Source: Brasenia schreberi
Lineage: Eukaryota; Streptophyta; Magnoliopsida; Nymphaeales; Cabombaceae
Length of the DNA: 64,000 nt
Reading direction: 5' to 3'
Assembly (NCBI GenBank): GCA_036023115.1
Contig: JAYKKT010000089.1
Coordinates: forward strand, 14,121,501-14,185,500
Each line of letters starts with the position of its first letter. Position 1 is the first letter of the stretch. The notes beneath the pieces are model-generated. The model saw only the letters and a list, made by a program, of their open reading frames with translations, did not search any database and had not been told where the DNA came from. Made by a program: the position numbers and the translations under genes. This document shows positions 1 to 12,700 of this stretch, in pieces.

Positions 1-1188
1 TCCTCCCCGTCTGGACTTTAGTATTGTCAGAATCAGCTGATTCAATTTGAATTGGAGAGACAATAATCTTCTTTAGAACCTATTGGGCCTTTTCCTTAAG
101 GATTTTCTGATTTTCTAAAACCAAGATTTTGTTCAATTTGGTTCGGTCGATCTTATGAATCTATCGTAAAAGAAAGGTTTTGATTCAAAAACGACTCCGA
201 CAACAATGTTCGACATAGCGAAGCTATTCTCTTCCTTGTGCTTTGTATCCATCTTTGTTGATAGCTTCTGTCATGATATTGACATTTGCAGTGGTAGTTG
301 AATCAGCAGATACTTGACGTGGAAGAGATGGCAGAGTCAGGCTTTGAGCCTCAACGTTTTTTGTGACCCATTATTTATGTTCATGTAATCCGGCGATAGT
401 GCGGAGGGCTTTCTCATCGTACATCAAGAGTAGTGACACTGGTTCTCTTTGTATCTGCTGTTGAGCATAAATCGAAGAAATTGATGTTTTTTCCCTATGA
501 TTTTACCATAAATTGTTTCTCTATCTTGTGATAATGGCATATGCCGAAGAAATGCTACAGCTCTCCTGGCCAAGGGGTGGACTCAGAAAACCTTCAAGTT
601 GAAGGACCCAGTTTGATACCCGGGGTGCGGGTCTAGACATGGCTTGTCTTAACTATCATCTCATGATGCTACTGATTTGTACCGGAACGATTGACATCCT
701 AGTATCATCGGTGTCAATCAGTCTGGTTCGACCCTAATTCAACCCGTTCCAAGCCCATTATGGTCAGTGTTTCGTACAACCCAATAGATCCAATGGTTAC
801 CTAGGTCAGTCCCATAAGATCTGACTAACATATGAAGCCTGTTACGGTACTGAAAATTTCTAACAAACTCCTGTCCGATCCAAGTTCTGCATCACAGACT
901 TTCAATGTGAGTTGTCTCAGACAAGTGACTCATTTCTACATGATCCATTTCTTCCCATAAGATTTGGGCATGGTTTTCCTATAATAGATCCACAAGGATA
1001 CGGACTTGAGTATGCTGCATGATTAAGGCATCAAGGGCCCGGCAATGTAAGGCATGAAATGAAAATGATGGAATCGTTAGTAATGTGAAAAAAAAGTTGA
1101 GCTGCATCCCAAATGGCACTTGTTTTAACACGATGATGTAATGAGAGGACACAAAGTTCACCCGAAACATGCTGGCAATGTGGTACCG
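1..1188. other. Intergenic, no gene recognised
   Basis: I find no convincing coding exon, RNA gene or transposon structure here. The reading frames that overlap 979-1294 run into the LTR that starts at 1189 and match nothing I know. Part of an upstream gene's untranslated region cannot be excluded. Confidence 0.4.
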
Positions 1189-1618
1189 TGTTAAAGAACT
1201 GGGCCAGAGTGGCCCGGCTATGGCAGCCCTGGCCCATTGGGCCATTAGGGCCAGGCCCCCCAGGGCCACTAGCCGTTGGGGGGCTGGTCTCCAATGGCTA
1301 GTGAAATAGCCATTGGGGGCTTGCTGCAGCCAGCCCCCCTCTTTCCCCTCTCCCTTCTCTCTTTACTCCCTCACTCTCTCTCACTCTTTTTCACTCTTTC
1401 TTTCTTTATAAATACTCTTGTAATCTCTTGTAAATTCAAGCCTTTGATGGCTAATGAATAACGATTATTTATTTAAGTTTGTGCTTTGTTTATTCTCCTT
1501 TTCACATGCACTTGTTGCTCCCAGCTATTCTCTTTTCTAAGGGCTTGTGATTGTTACTTTGTGGTATTGTCCACTAATTGATCTTCCGCAACTATATTGA
1601 AGTGTAGACTTCATTACA
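1189..1618 (+). repeat. 5' LTR of LTR-1
   Basis: Begins TGTTAAAG and ends TTACA, directly before the primer binding site. GC-rich at its start (1200-1330), then a pyrimidine-rich CT tract (1340-1400) followed by TTTATAAATAC at about 1403. The same CT tract and TATA-like stretch occur in the 3' copy. Confidence 0.9.
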
Positions 1619-1631
1619 TGGTATTAGAGTC
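1619..1631 (+). other. Primer binding site of LTR-1
   Basis: TGGTATTAGAGTC follows the LTR directly and matches the 3' end complement of plant initiator tRNA-Met (TGGTATCAGAGC) with one change. Confidence 0.85.
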
Positions 1632-1830
1632 ATTTTTCGATCGTGGGAGTATTATTCATTGCCTCGAGAAGCATGCCAATCGTATTTTGTATTGTTCATT
1701 ACCTCGGAAAGCGTGTCAATCATATTTTGTAAGTTTATCTCTTTAGTTTCTTTCTCCTTGAACTATAGATGATAAAAGGGATTTCAATTTTCGTCTAACA
1801 CCTTCAAACTATAAAACATGGGCCCAATCT

Positions 1831-4800
1831 ATGGAAAACTATTTGTATTTCAAAAAATTATGGGGCTATGTAAGTGGTTTAAAGGTAGAACCCTCTATTA
1901 ATGCCACACTTGAACAAAAAGAGAAATATGAAGGAGGCCATAGAACAATCCTATGGGTGCTCATGAATAATGTAAACGAGCACACTAGGGATACTTTAGC
2001 CGATTTCACTAACGCTAAAGAAGCATGGGAATATTTTAAAAAATCCCATGTTCAAAGCGATGTGACTCATAGGATGGCATTAAGAGACAAATTGGTCTCA
2101 CTTAAACAAGGAGATAAAGGGGTAAACGAATTTTTTGGGAAATTTTCTAATGTTTGGAATCAATTGTATGGTTATAAAAAGAAATGTACATAATGTCTTA
2201 GTGAGAGACAATGTGAAACAATAAGGACTTTGTATATCAATTTCTAAGAAGTCTCCGAAAAGAATTTGAAGGGGTAAAATCATCACTCATTCATAGAAAA
2301 CCTTTTCCTACAAAAGAAGAGATTCTTACCGATCTTCAAATGGCGAAAACAAGAATGAATGAAGCAAGACTTCAAAAAGACATCTTATTGGCCGCATCAA
2401 AACCCAAAGCAAATATGAAGGCTTACCGACCTCCTCATTTAAAAGTGAAGAAGGAAGAAAAGACATCATTTGTCATCATTGTAGAGAAGCCGGGCATATA
2501 AGGCCAAATTGCTCAAAATTGAAAAAGAAGGTGGCCGTAGTAGAAGAACATGCTTCATCTTCTTCCATTCTTGCACTTGAACAAAAATTAAAACAACTTG
2601 AAGCCCAAATAAAGGAAAAAGCAACGGTTGGTATGGCTTGCTCATCTTCAACAAAAGAAACTCAAGGTATGATCTCTTGGATTCTTGATTCGAGTGCTTC
2701 ATTTTATATGACTTGTAATAAACATATCTTAAAATCATGTGTTCAAAAATCCTTATTCGTGTGTTTATACGGCGAATGGTACACAATTAAACGTTGATAA
2801 AATTGGTGACTTGTAAAACAAGAATTTTGAAGTTTCTAAAATTAGTGTTGTTCCAAAACTAAATTTAAACTTACTTTCCATATCTCAAATTTTGGATCAA
2901 AATTGTGTTATAACCTTTTCATCGACCGGATATATTGTATAGGATCGCCATCGCCTCTCGAAGAAGGTGATTGGGCGTGGCCATAGAGAGAGCGGACTTT
3001 ACATTATGGATTATTTGCATAGTATAGGATATGTTAATGTTTTGACAAATGATGCTCTTTTATGACACAAGAGACTTGGACATCTTAATGTTCAAAAATT
3101 GTATCAATGTCCTCTTGGAATGAAATTTAAGGAATCTTTTTCTTACAAAGATTGCGTTCTTGGTAAAATGCAACATCTCCCATTTCCAAACAAAACACAT
3201 GTTACAACAAGGCCCTTCGAAATAATTCATTCGGATGTATGGGGTCCGGCACCTGTTTTGTCTAAAGGAGGTATTTTCTATTATGTTATTTTTGTAGATG
3301 ACTTTACTAGGTATACATGGGTATATCTTTTAAAAGCAAAATCTGATGTCTTTCAAAATTTTGTTATTTTTCATAATCTTGTAAAGAATCAATTTGATTC
3401 AGAAATCAAAATTTTTAGATCGGATTCAGGAGGAGAGTTTATGTCAAAGGATTTTGAAAACCACCTCAATAAGTTTGAGATTATACATTAAACTTCTTGT
3501 TCTAAGACTCCTCAACAAAATGGTGTTTCCGAACGAAAGCATAGACATATTTTGGAAACCACAAGAACTTTGCTTTTGTTAAGTGGTGTTCCCAAAAGTT
3601 TTTGGGCAGAAGCTATTATGACTGCAGTCTATTTAATTAATCGGATGCCCTTTTCGGTTTTACAAAATATGTCTCCTATAGAAAAACTTTTTAAAGTTTT
3701 CCCTAACTATTCAAGACTGCGTGTTTTTGGATGTAAATGCTTTGTTTATACTGACAAAGACGATAAATTATCATCTCAGGCCATCGAATGTGTTTTTCTA
3801 GGATATAAAATAACCAAAAAGGGATATATGTGTTATGATTGTAAAAATGATAAGCTTTATGTATCTCGAGATGTTAGATTTTTTGAAAATGAATATGTTT
3901 TTAAAAGCATGAATGATGATAGCTCTATTAATGACTCCAACTACTGCTTCTTGAATGATATTTTAGGTGAAGAGGTAATTCATGAAGAAAATGAGCTTGA
4001 TGAACCTATGATTACCAGACATTCTATTACACCCTTTGATCAACATTACAATAGGAGATCTATGCCTATTCCTAGAAGGTCTGAAAGATTTGTCTCATAT
4101 GATAGTTTTTCACAAAGACATAGAGCTTTAGTAACAAATATTTCAGTTATAAAGAAACCTAAAACTTTTAAAGAAGCTCAATTATCACAAGAATGGACTC
4201 ATGCAATAAATGAAGAGTTTGATGCTTTATTTAAAGCCCAAACTTGGGATATAGTTTCTAGACCATCAAATAAAAAGACTATAGGATGTAGGTGGGTTTA
4301 TAAAATCAAGACGAATGGCGATGACTCATTAGATCGTTATAAAGCTATATTAGTTGCCAAGGGTTATTCTCAAGAATACGGAATTGATTATGAAGAAACC
4401 TTTACTCCTATAGCTAGAATAACAACTGTTAGAACACTTATAGTTGTATGTGTCATTCATCATTGGAATATTTATCAGTTAGATGTTAAAACTACTTTTT
4501 TGAATGGTTGGCTGAAGGAAGAAGTATATATGGAGCCTCCTCCGGGTCTCAATCTTCCTAGAAACCAAGTCTTAAAGCTCAAAAAAGCCTTATATGATAT
4601 CAAACAAGCTCCCAAGGCTTGGTTTGATAGAATGACTAAATTCATGACATTGCATGGCTTTACTATCTATTATACTGACATAGCCCTGTTTATAAAAAAA
4701 TCATCAGCAGGTATTGTTATCCTTTTGCTCTAGGTCGATGATATGATTATTACAAGTAGTGATGATACAGGTATCCAACAAATCAAGCAAGAACTTGATA

Positions 4801-5670
4801 ATATGTTTGAAATGAAGGATTTTGGTCAACTTTCCTATTTTCTTGGCATTGAGGTAGCCCGTGATGATAGAGGTTTCTTTTTATCACAAACTAAGTTTAC
4901 TAATGATGCTATTCTTATATTAGGTATTACAGATGACAAAATCGTTGAGACACCAGAAGTAATCAATCAGAAGATGCGCCTAGTTGATGGTGAACTTCTG
5001 AGTGATCCCACACCTTATAAACAGATGGTTGGAGCACTCACATATCTCACCATAACACGGCCTGATATTGCTCATGTTGTTCATACTGTAAGTCAGTTTC
5101 AGCTTGCACCTACCTCAGTGCATATGAGTGCTGTTATGAGGATTATTCGCTATATTCGACAAACCTCAACTAAGGGAGTATTTCTATCTTCCTCCTCGTT
5201 ATTTCAGTTGCTTGCATATACTGATGTTGATTGGGATGGTGATGTGAATGACAGACACTCTACTATCGGATATTCCATATTCCTTGGTCACTCACTTATT
5301 TCATGGAGATGCAAGAAACAACAAAAGGTATCTCTTTCGTCTACTGAAACTAAGTATCGTGCTATGGCAAATACTACTACAGAACTAACTTAGCTGCGAC
5401 TACTACTTCAAGACTTGAGTATACAACTGGAAGCTCCTCCAATAATGTTCTGTGACAACAAAAGTGCTATATATATAGCCAACAACCATACCTTCCATGA
5501 GCGCATAAAGCACATAGAGATGGATTGTCACTATGTTCGTGAAGATCATCTACAAGGCAATTTGACATTACAGTTTGTAAAATAAGAATATCAACTTGGA
5601 GATGTGTTCACTAAGTCCTTACCTGCTCCTCGATTTTAATCTTTAATTGGCAAACTTTAGGTCATGGAGC
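1831..5670 (+). pseudogene. Broken copia gag-pol of LTR-1
   Basis: Gag starts at 1831. A CCHC zinc knuckle (C-x2-C-x4-H-x4-C) is readable at 2471-2512 in another frame. The protease site near 2690 reads D-S-S instead of D-S-G. The GAG-pre-integrase motif HKRLGHL is preceded by a stop at 3063-3065 where Trp is normal. Integrase (HSDVWGP near 3230, DSGGEF near 3425) has a stop at 3489-3491 where Gln is expected before TSC. Reverse transcriptase is continuous from 3552 to 4733. The YVDD box is destroyed because TAG (4731-4733) replaces the Tyr codon. RNase H (TDVDWDGD, LSSTETKYRA) ends at a TAG (5391-5393) where Trp is usual. What is seen are point nonsense changes plus frameshifts, with domain order intact. 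Confidence 0.9.
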
Positions 5671-5679
5671 TGTCAGTTT

Positions 5680-5688
5680 GAGGGAGGG
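5680..5688 (+). other. Polypurine tract of LTR-1
   Basis: GAGGGAGGG sits directly before the 3' LTR, the expected place for priming plus-strand DNA synthesis. Confidence 0.75.
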
Positions 5689-6064
5689 TGTTAAAGAATT
5701 GAGCCAGAGTGGCCCGACCCTGGCGGCCCTAGCCCACTGGGCTATCAGGGCCACTAGCCGTTAGGGGCTGGCTGCAGTTAGCCCCCCTCTTTCCCCTCTC
5801 CCTTCTCTCTTTACTCCCTCACTCTCTCTCACTCTTTTTCACTTTCTTTCTCTATAAATATACTTGTAATCTCTTGTAAATTCAAGCCTTTGATGGCTAA
5901 TGAATAACGATTATTTATTCAAGCTTGTGTTTTGTTTATTCTCATTTTCGTATGCACTTGTTGCTCTCGGCTATTCCCTTTTCTAAGGACTTGTGATTGT
6001 TATTTTGTGATATTGTCCACTCGTTGATCTTCCGCAACTATATTGAAGCGTAGACTTCGTTAGA
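5689..6064 (+). repeat. 3' LTR of LTR-1
   Basis: Begins TGTTAAAG like the 5' LTR and aligns along its length, but lacks part of the GC-rich segment seen at 1230-1320. It ends TTAGA where the 5' copy ends TTACA, followed by the duplicated target TACTG. Confidence 0.9.
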
Positions 6065-6446
6065 TACTGATATGATGTGGCCACAAATGGAAAATTATCG
6101 TGTTTGAGTTGACCTGTTATGACTGAACACGAGTAACACGACAAGAGCACGAGCAGCAAGACACCAGGACGGCCGGCTACCAACATGAAAATTGTCAACA
6201 TGATGACATACTAAAATGATCTTGCACGGGAACATACCTGGATCCATACCGTGTCCGACCCATTGGCTCCCATACGCACTCGAGAGATCACTTGAGATGG
6301 ACAGCCAATATGTGACGGTGCCCTCGATCTGCGGTGCGCTGTCCGTTCATATCGATCTGGGCGAGCTATGCGTCGGAGCTGCATAGAACTCCATGCATAA
6401 CATGAGCGCATCACATAGCGACGCTGCATGTGGAAAGGCGGGCCCG
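6065..6446. other. Short upstream region of the golgin gene
   Basis: About 380 bp between the LTR-1 end and the golgin TATA box. No ORF matching a known protein. The first 80 bases (near 6075-6145) resemble a degenerate repeat with GTGTTTGAGTTGACC and ACACGAGTAACACGAC. It holds whatever proximal promoter the golgin retains. Confidence 0.4.
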
Positions 6447-6454
6447 TATTTAAA
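6447..6454 (+). promoter_or_regulatory. Putative TATA box of the golgin gene
   Basis: TATTTAAA in a GC-rich context, 236 bases upstream of the golgin ATG. A start of transcription near 6480 would give a leader of about 210 bases that contains the upstream ORFs. Inferred from motif and spacing only. Confidence 0.5.
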
Positions 6455-6662
6455 CCCCGTAGTGAACGCGCAACAAACGTCGTCGTCTTCCGCTTCTCTC
6501 TGCCGGGTTCCTTCCGATCGGTCTCTTGACGTTTCCTTTCTCTCTCCGCAAATTACCCTCCATCCTTGAATCTAGAGTTCGTGCCCCCAATTTTGCCCTA
6601 AATCTACGGTGTCATTATTTCGAGGATCCAGAGAGATCATATCGAGATCCGTGGTTTTGCCG

Positions 6663-6714
6663 ATGGATGCCTGATCCGGGTCGGTGTAAATGCGGAATTC
6701 GATTGTTAGTTTGA
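6663..6714 (+). promoter_or_regulatory. Two upstream ORFs in the golgin leader, one overlapping the start
   Basis: ATGGATGCCTGA (6663-6674) is a three-codon upstream ORF. A second ATG nested in it (6667) opens a 15-codon frame that runs to TGA at 6712-6714, through the golgin ATG at 6690 in a different frame. The golgin frame itself has TAA at 6687-6689, just before its ATG. Scanning ribosomes would therefore meet two ATGs first, so reduced or conditional translation is a reasonable inference. Confidence 0.6.
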
Positions 6715-9700
6715 AAGAGAATCTCTCGCGCATTGCCTTCGATGTCCACGGCGACGCGGATGATGTAGATTCTGCCGGATCTTTAGCTGCAGAGGATGAC
6801 CCGGTGTCCGTTCGCCGGATTTCTCAGCGGTTCGCTCAATCTAACCAATCTCTTATCGCAAATGGGAACGAATTGAGTTATCAAGCGGAGGTATGTGGTA
6901 TTCATCGTGTTTGGTTTGTTATGGAGAAGATGACTGGGCCTTCTTAAATGCATTCATGAATTTTGATGTGATGGACCAGATGTTGCAAATCTTCTTTCGG
7001 TTGTAATGTAGATACTGTAATTGTGTTTAGTTTCTTGTTAGGCTTAAGTTGTTGGTTCGCCTCCTGTCCATGCGTTCGTTCAGTCAGAGATGAAAACGGG
7101 AAGCGAATTGTTGTTTTAAAATGACAATCATTGGAAGCATTGTACGATGGCTGTCTGGGATCAATTTCAATAGCCCGTGACTTGACGCACCGCGATTTTA
7201 GCCTTCGAAAATGATTAACATCCGATTCTGTAGAGTTGGAGATGATTTACGTCCCTGGGGAGAGGTTCTGGAGGCCATATGTCCAATCAAGACGACACAA
7301 ACGATGTCACATAATTTGTTCAAGAAACTGCAGGCAATTAAAGGAAATCGTTAATTCATAACGAATACAAACAATTATGCCGTTCTTGGTTCTTTAGATA
7401 TTGGATCCAGGCAAGCAGCGTTCGGTGTTCAAGTACTGCGGTAAATTCATGATTTAGTTCATCTGAAGTTTAACTCCATTTCTGTATCTAATTCTTCTAG
7501 GTAGACATTTTAACTCATTTTTTGATTACCTAGCGTTAAAGTGCTTTTGTAGAATAGTGTTTTTTCTTTTAATGGTGGCTGTACAGGATTTGGAAAGAAA
7601 CAATAAAGAATGATCTAGCTTATTGTGAGTTAACTGCTAACATGGCACATGATAGGACTCTGTGGAAACAAAGAATCCATGTAGCCGACCCCATCTAGTA
7701 TGAAAAAAGGCTTAGTTGTTGTTGTTGTTAGTGGCTGTACAGGATTTAGTTAGCTCTGCAATAAGCACATGCGGATTGGTGCTTTGTCTAGTATCTTTCT
7801 ATCTAGTGTAAACATGGCCACTGATATTGGCTGCAGAAACATGTGATGTAATAAGAAAATATTTTCTCAAGTTGATAATAAAGTTCTATTTCTCGAACTA
7901 GATCTCTTGGTGAATGCAAGAGTCTTAAATTTGCACTTCCTGATAGCTTATGTTTGCTTTCTGTATTTGTTGTTCAAGCCTAACTCTATCAGAGAAAAGT
8001 TAATTGGGCTTGACGGAAGTTGTTTCACTTTCACACTGTATAATGAAAAATTTGTTGATCTTCTAGTTTAGAGGAATGTGCTTTGCTTCTTATGGGTGTA
8101 CTAAAATTTTCAACCTCAGTGTTTGTGTTTGATCTCTTAACTTGTATTATTGCCGATATATTGTATATATCGTTTGGTATTGCTGTTTGGTGATCATTTG
8201 TTGTTCATTTATGGTTCCATTCTAGCTTGATCACTACAAAGCAGAAGTTGAAAGGCTTAAAGCATCTGAGGCTGAAATAAAAAGGTTATCCATCAATTAT
8301 GCTACTATTTTAAGGGAAAGAGAGGTACTATCATGAATTTGGACTTCATGTATCCTCCCTTGACATTGCATCATTTCCATTCAGTTATATTGGTGAAACC
8401 TGAACCTTGAGCAGAATGAATATAATTTAGATGTAAAGGAATAAATACATAATACTTGTTAAAACAAAATTATTTATTGAATGAAAATATCAGAAATCAC
8501 TTACAAATGTGCAGATTCCTTATATATGCCTGCATTTAACCTTGTGTTTTGCGCCCCTTCACATTGGTGACTGAAGTTACTCGACTATTGACAACTCTAA
8601 TTCTAATTTATAGGTTGTTCTATTTTAAAAGACATATTTACCCCTATTAAGTAAAGTTGAGTACAAACTAGAGATAACAAATCTATAGGGTCCAATCTTG
8701 GGACTAGATGCAGATCTCAACATTTCTCAACACTCTCCTTCAAGTTGAGTGAAAGATAGTGATAACACTCAACTTACCCAAAGGGCTCAGAAGACTGTTA
8801 TAACCAACTGCTTTGGTGAGAAAGTCTGCTTTCTGATCTTTTGACCATGAGGTGATAAATTTTCTTTTATAAAATGGCAATCAATGTCAATATGTTTAGT
8901 TCTTTCGTAGCCGACCCCATCTAGTATGAGAAAAGGCTTAGTTGTTGTTGTTAGTTCTTTCGTGCTGAATTGGATTCGATGCCATTTGTATAGCAACACT
9001 ACTATCACTGTATAAAGAGATGGGAGAGATAAGGTCAAATCCCAATTCGAGGATTAAGGAAGCCAACCACTTGCCCTCGTACATAGCTTGAGCAATAGCT
9101 CTATATTCAACCTCTGCAATAGATGTGGCAACTACTAATTGCTTTTTATTACGCCATGAAATTAGATTACCACCCAGTTATGTAATATAGCCTGTGGTAG
9201 ATTTGAGATTATCCAGTAACCCAACCCTGCATCAGAATATATCTCTAGAAGTAGTTCACTCTATCTGGAATATAATATGCCTGCACCCGGAGTAGATTTT
9301 TGGTATCTTAATATTTTGTAGATAGCATCCATGTGGTTCTTTGTGGGAGAATGCATGAACCTGCTCACAACTCCAACAACATACGAGATATGTGGACTTG
9401 TAATAGTTAGGTAAATCAATTTTCCATCTAACCTTTGATACTTACTTATATATCGAAACTTAGTGTTGTCTCTAAGACGTAGTTTATGATTCACTTCTAT
9501 AGGTGTATCACATTTCTTGCAATCTGTCATATTGGTGTCTTTCATTAGATCTATTGTATATTTTATTTGAGTTAGAAATATACCTCTCTTAGAATGTAAG
9601 ACTTCTATCCAAAAAAAAAAAGTCTACCCAAATCTTTTAAATCAAATAGTTGGTGTAAACTGTCCTTTAATCTTAAACTCTTCTATGTCATCGCCAGTAA

Positions 9701-12700
9701 CAATAATGTCATCTAAATACATTATAAGAAGAGATAATTTGATACCTTGCTTGAAAAATAGGGTGCGATCATTGACACTACTTTATACCCCAAGCTGTAA
9801 ACACTTTCACCGAATTTTTCAAATCAGGCCTGTGGCGATTGTTTAAGTCCACAGATGGCCTTGTATAATTTGTAGACTTTCCTTGAGTTCATATTGACTT
9901 GCATCCCGGGAGACCACTCCATATAGACTTCTTCATTTAGACTTCCTTAGAGAAATGTATTCTTGACATCCAGTTGCCTTAAGTCCCAGTTTTTTATGAC
10001 AACAAGGCTTAGAATAACTCGAATGGAAGTCAACTTGGCAACCAGTGGAAACGTCTCGTGATAGTCTATGCCATAAGATTGGTTGTACTCTTTTGCAACT
10101 AATCTCGCTTTATATCTCTCTATTGTTCTATCTGATTTGTATTTAATTTAATAAACCCATTTGCAACCAACCACTTTTCTGTTAGGTGGTAAATCAACAA
10201 TAAACCATGTTTGATTCCTGGTAAGTGCCTACAATTCATCTTCCATGGTTGTATTCCAATGTTGACATTTTTTTAGCTTCTTCAAAACTTGTAGGAACTG
10301 TATACATCTAAGTACTCATAACAAATCTTTTATAATTTTCAGATGTAAAGTTATATGAAACATAATGAGAAATATGATGTTGTGTGCAAGTTCTTTTAAC
10401 TTTCATGATAGCAAGAGGTATTTGTAAATCATAGTGGTAGTTGGCTGATAATCTGAATCAGAAGTTGGTACTTTGGTCTCGGTAATTGCCAATTGCTCAA
10501 GTCTTACAAGTATGTTACACGGTCCTCTTTTTTGCATCTTCCTCATCTCTAGGACATAAGGGAAGAACACACTTAGGAAAGTCTTTCTTTTTCCACTACC
10601 TCTAAATAAGCATGTTCCTCCTGGGAAGAATAATATGAGGTGGTTTCAAAGAATGTGACATCTATAGAAACATAAATTTTTTTATGGATGGGGTATAACA
10701 CTTATACCCTTTTTGTGATCTAGAGTAACCAAGAAAGATACACTGAATTGCCCTTGGATCAAGTTTATCTTGTCCTGGGGATTGAACATGAACATAGCAT
10801 GTGCACCAAAAGACTCGAGGAGTAATGAAATAATTTTGAGTCTTGTATAAGGGTTTTCATAGGGCTCGCACCAACTGATTAATGATACATTTGTGAACAA
10901 CATGAAAATGACTGAAACTTTAGCCTTTGATTTCATTAAGTAGATAAAAAAAAGACGAGTACAATCATCTATGAAGGAAACAAAATATCGATGACCTGAA
11001 ATGGAAGGAACTGGACTGGGACCCCAAACATGTGAATGGACTAGTTCAAATGGTTTGGACTACCTAGACTCACTAAGAGGAATGGGACTCTTTGATGCTT
11101 AGCTCACTGACAAACATCACATTCAATGGTTACATTATTAACAAGTAAATCAGGGAGACAGGAACAACATAACTAAGTTTGGAGGTAGGAAAATGACCCA
11201 TGCGAGCATGCCACATTCGGATGTCTGCTCCACGCGATGATTCCACGGATGTAGTAAGAGAGGATCGACCAGTTGAGGAAGTCTCCATGATATAAAGGTC
11301 CCACTATAAACTACCATAATAAAAAACCTTCCTCGTCTTCAAATCCTGAAAAATACAACCAAAAGGGGAGAAGGTGATAGAGTAATTTAACGTTTTTGTG
11401 AGAGAACTAATAGAAAGAAGGTTAATAAGAAAACTCAGAAAGTGAAGAACATTAGACAACGTAACTAATGAAGTTTTGCACATTGCCCTTGCCCATAATA
11501 TATATGTTTGAGCCATCAGCCAGTCGAATGGGGTCTTGAGATTGAAGTGATGTGTACTCTTAAAGAAGTGATTGATTGCCTACCATGTGGTCTGGGGCTC
11601 CTGAATCAATAACACAAACTCTAGAGGAAGTGGGTTTTGAGATATTACCCTTAGAGAAGGAAGACTGATGTGCTATGGCAGATTGAGAAATGGAAGTATG
11701 GATGTTGTCACTTAGTCATGACTCAAGATCTTCAAGTCTCTTCATAATTTCTTGAAGATGTTCAAAATTAGTTGATTATAGATCACACATGTGAGCTGAG
11801 CTGCCACGATTCTGGGATAATTTGGTTTCTCAATTAATTTCTAGCAATATTCTTTTGTATGCCGAGTTTTCCTACAATATTTATATTTCAATTTCTCCTT
11901 TTCTTCTAGAGACATTCTACTACGGCCTCTACCTCGATGACCTCCATGGCCCCTTGTTGATTGAACTTCTCTTTTACCCATGATGAGTGAGTGTAGTCTC
12001 TTTGTGTAATGCCCTTCTATCTTCCTCGCGTAGGAATAGAGAATACATAGTACCTAAAGGAGAACTTACTCTCTACCTAATATGTGCACCTTACCAGATT
12101 CATACTTGTTGTTGACTCCCTAAAGCAAATAAAAAACTTTCCTTTTCAACCTTAATCGTTCGTTATCTTGAGCATGCCACACATTTTAATGATATGTCGA
12201 ATTGGAGTTCATCCCAGAGGCCTCTCAACTCTGCATAATAGTCATTGATGAACTTGACCCCTTGTTTATATTTTTGAATCTTTTTGGGGATCTCATATTC
12301 TTTAGCCACATTCTTTTGTCGGAATAGGCTTCAAAAGTTGCTCTTTAGATTTTGGAAGCACAATCTAAATACATAAAGGTGTGACTAATTGCTGGAGACA
12401 TAGATTGTAATAACTAGGATGAAACTAGGGCATCTTATTTTCTCCATTTTTGGTATGTCACATCATATTCTTCGGGCCTTGGAATATGTTGAGTCAAGTA
12501 TGACCACCCCCCCAAAACTGCTAACTCAATAGATATGGACCATTCAAGATAATTCTTTCCATCAAGTTTTACATTTATGATCTAGAAGGAATCTATTTTA
12601 TCACTAACATTCGTGTCATAGACAAAAAATGGTATTTCTAGGCCCTTTCCCTTGTCTGCCATTACGATTCACGTAAATACTTAAAAACAACAACAACAAC

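Larger units (their letters stand above)
1189..6064 (+). mobile_element. LTR-1: complete Ty1/copia retrotransposon, inactivated
   Basis: Two direct repeats (1189-1618 and 5689-6064) bound an internal region with a tRNA-iMet primer site, gag, protease, integrase, reverse transcriptase and RNase H in copia order. The flanking five bases are TACCG on the left and TACTG on the right, a target site duplication with one mismatch. The 3' LTR is 54 bp shorter than the 5' LTR. The element inserted about 380 bp upstream of the golgin TATA box in the same orientation as that gene. Several in-frame stops show it cannot make its own proteins. Confidence 0.93.

Noticed and set aside
6526..6714. 62-codon frame upstream of the golgin
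   Set aside because: Begins at TTG; only its last part, from the ATG at 6667, is a real upstream ORF candidate.
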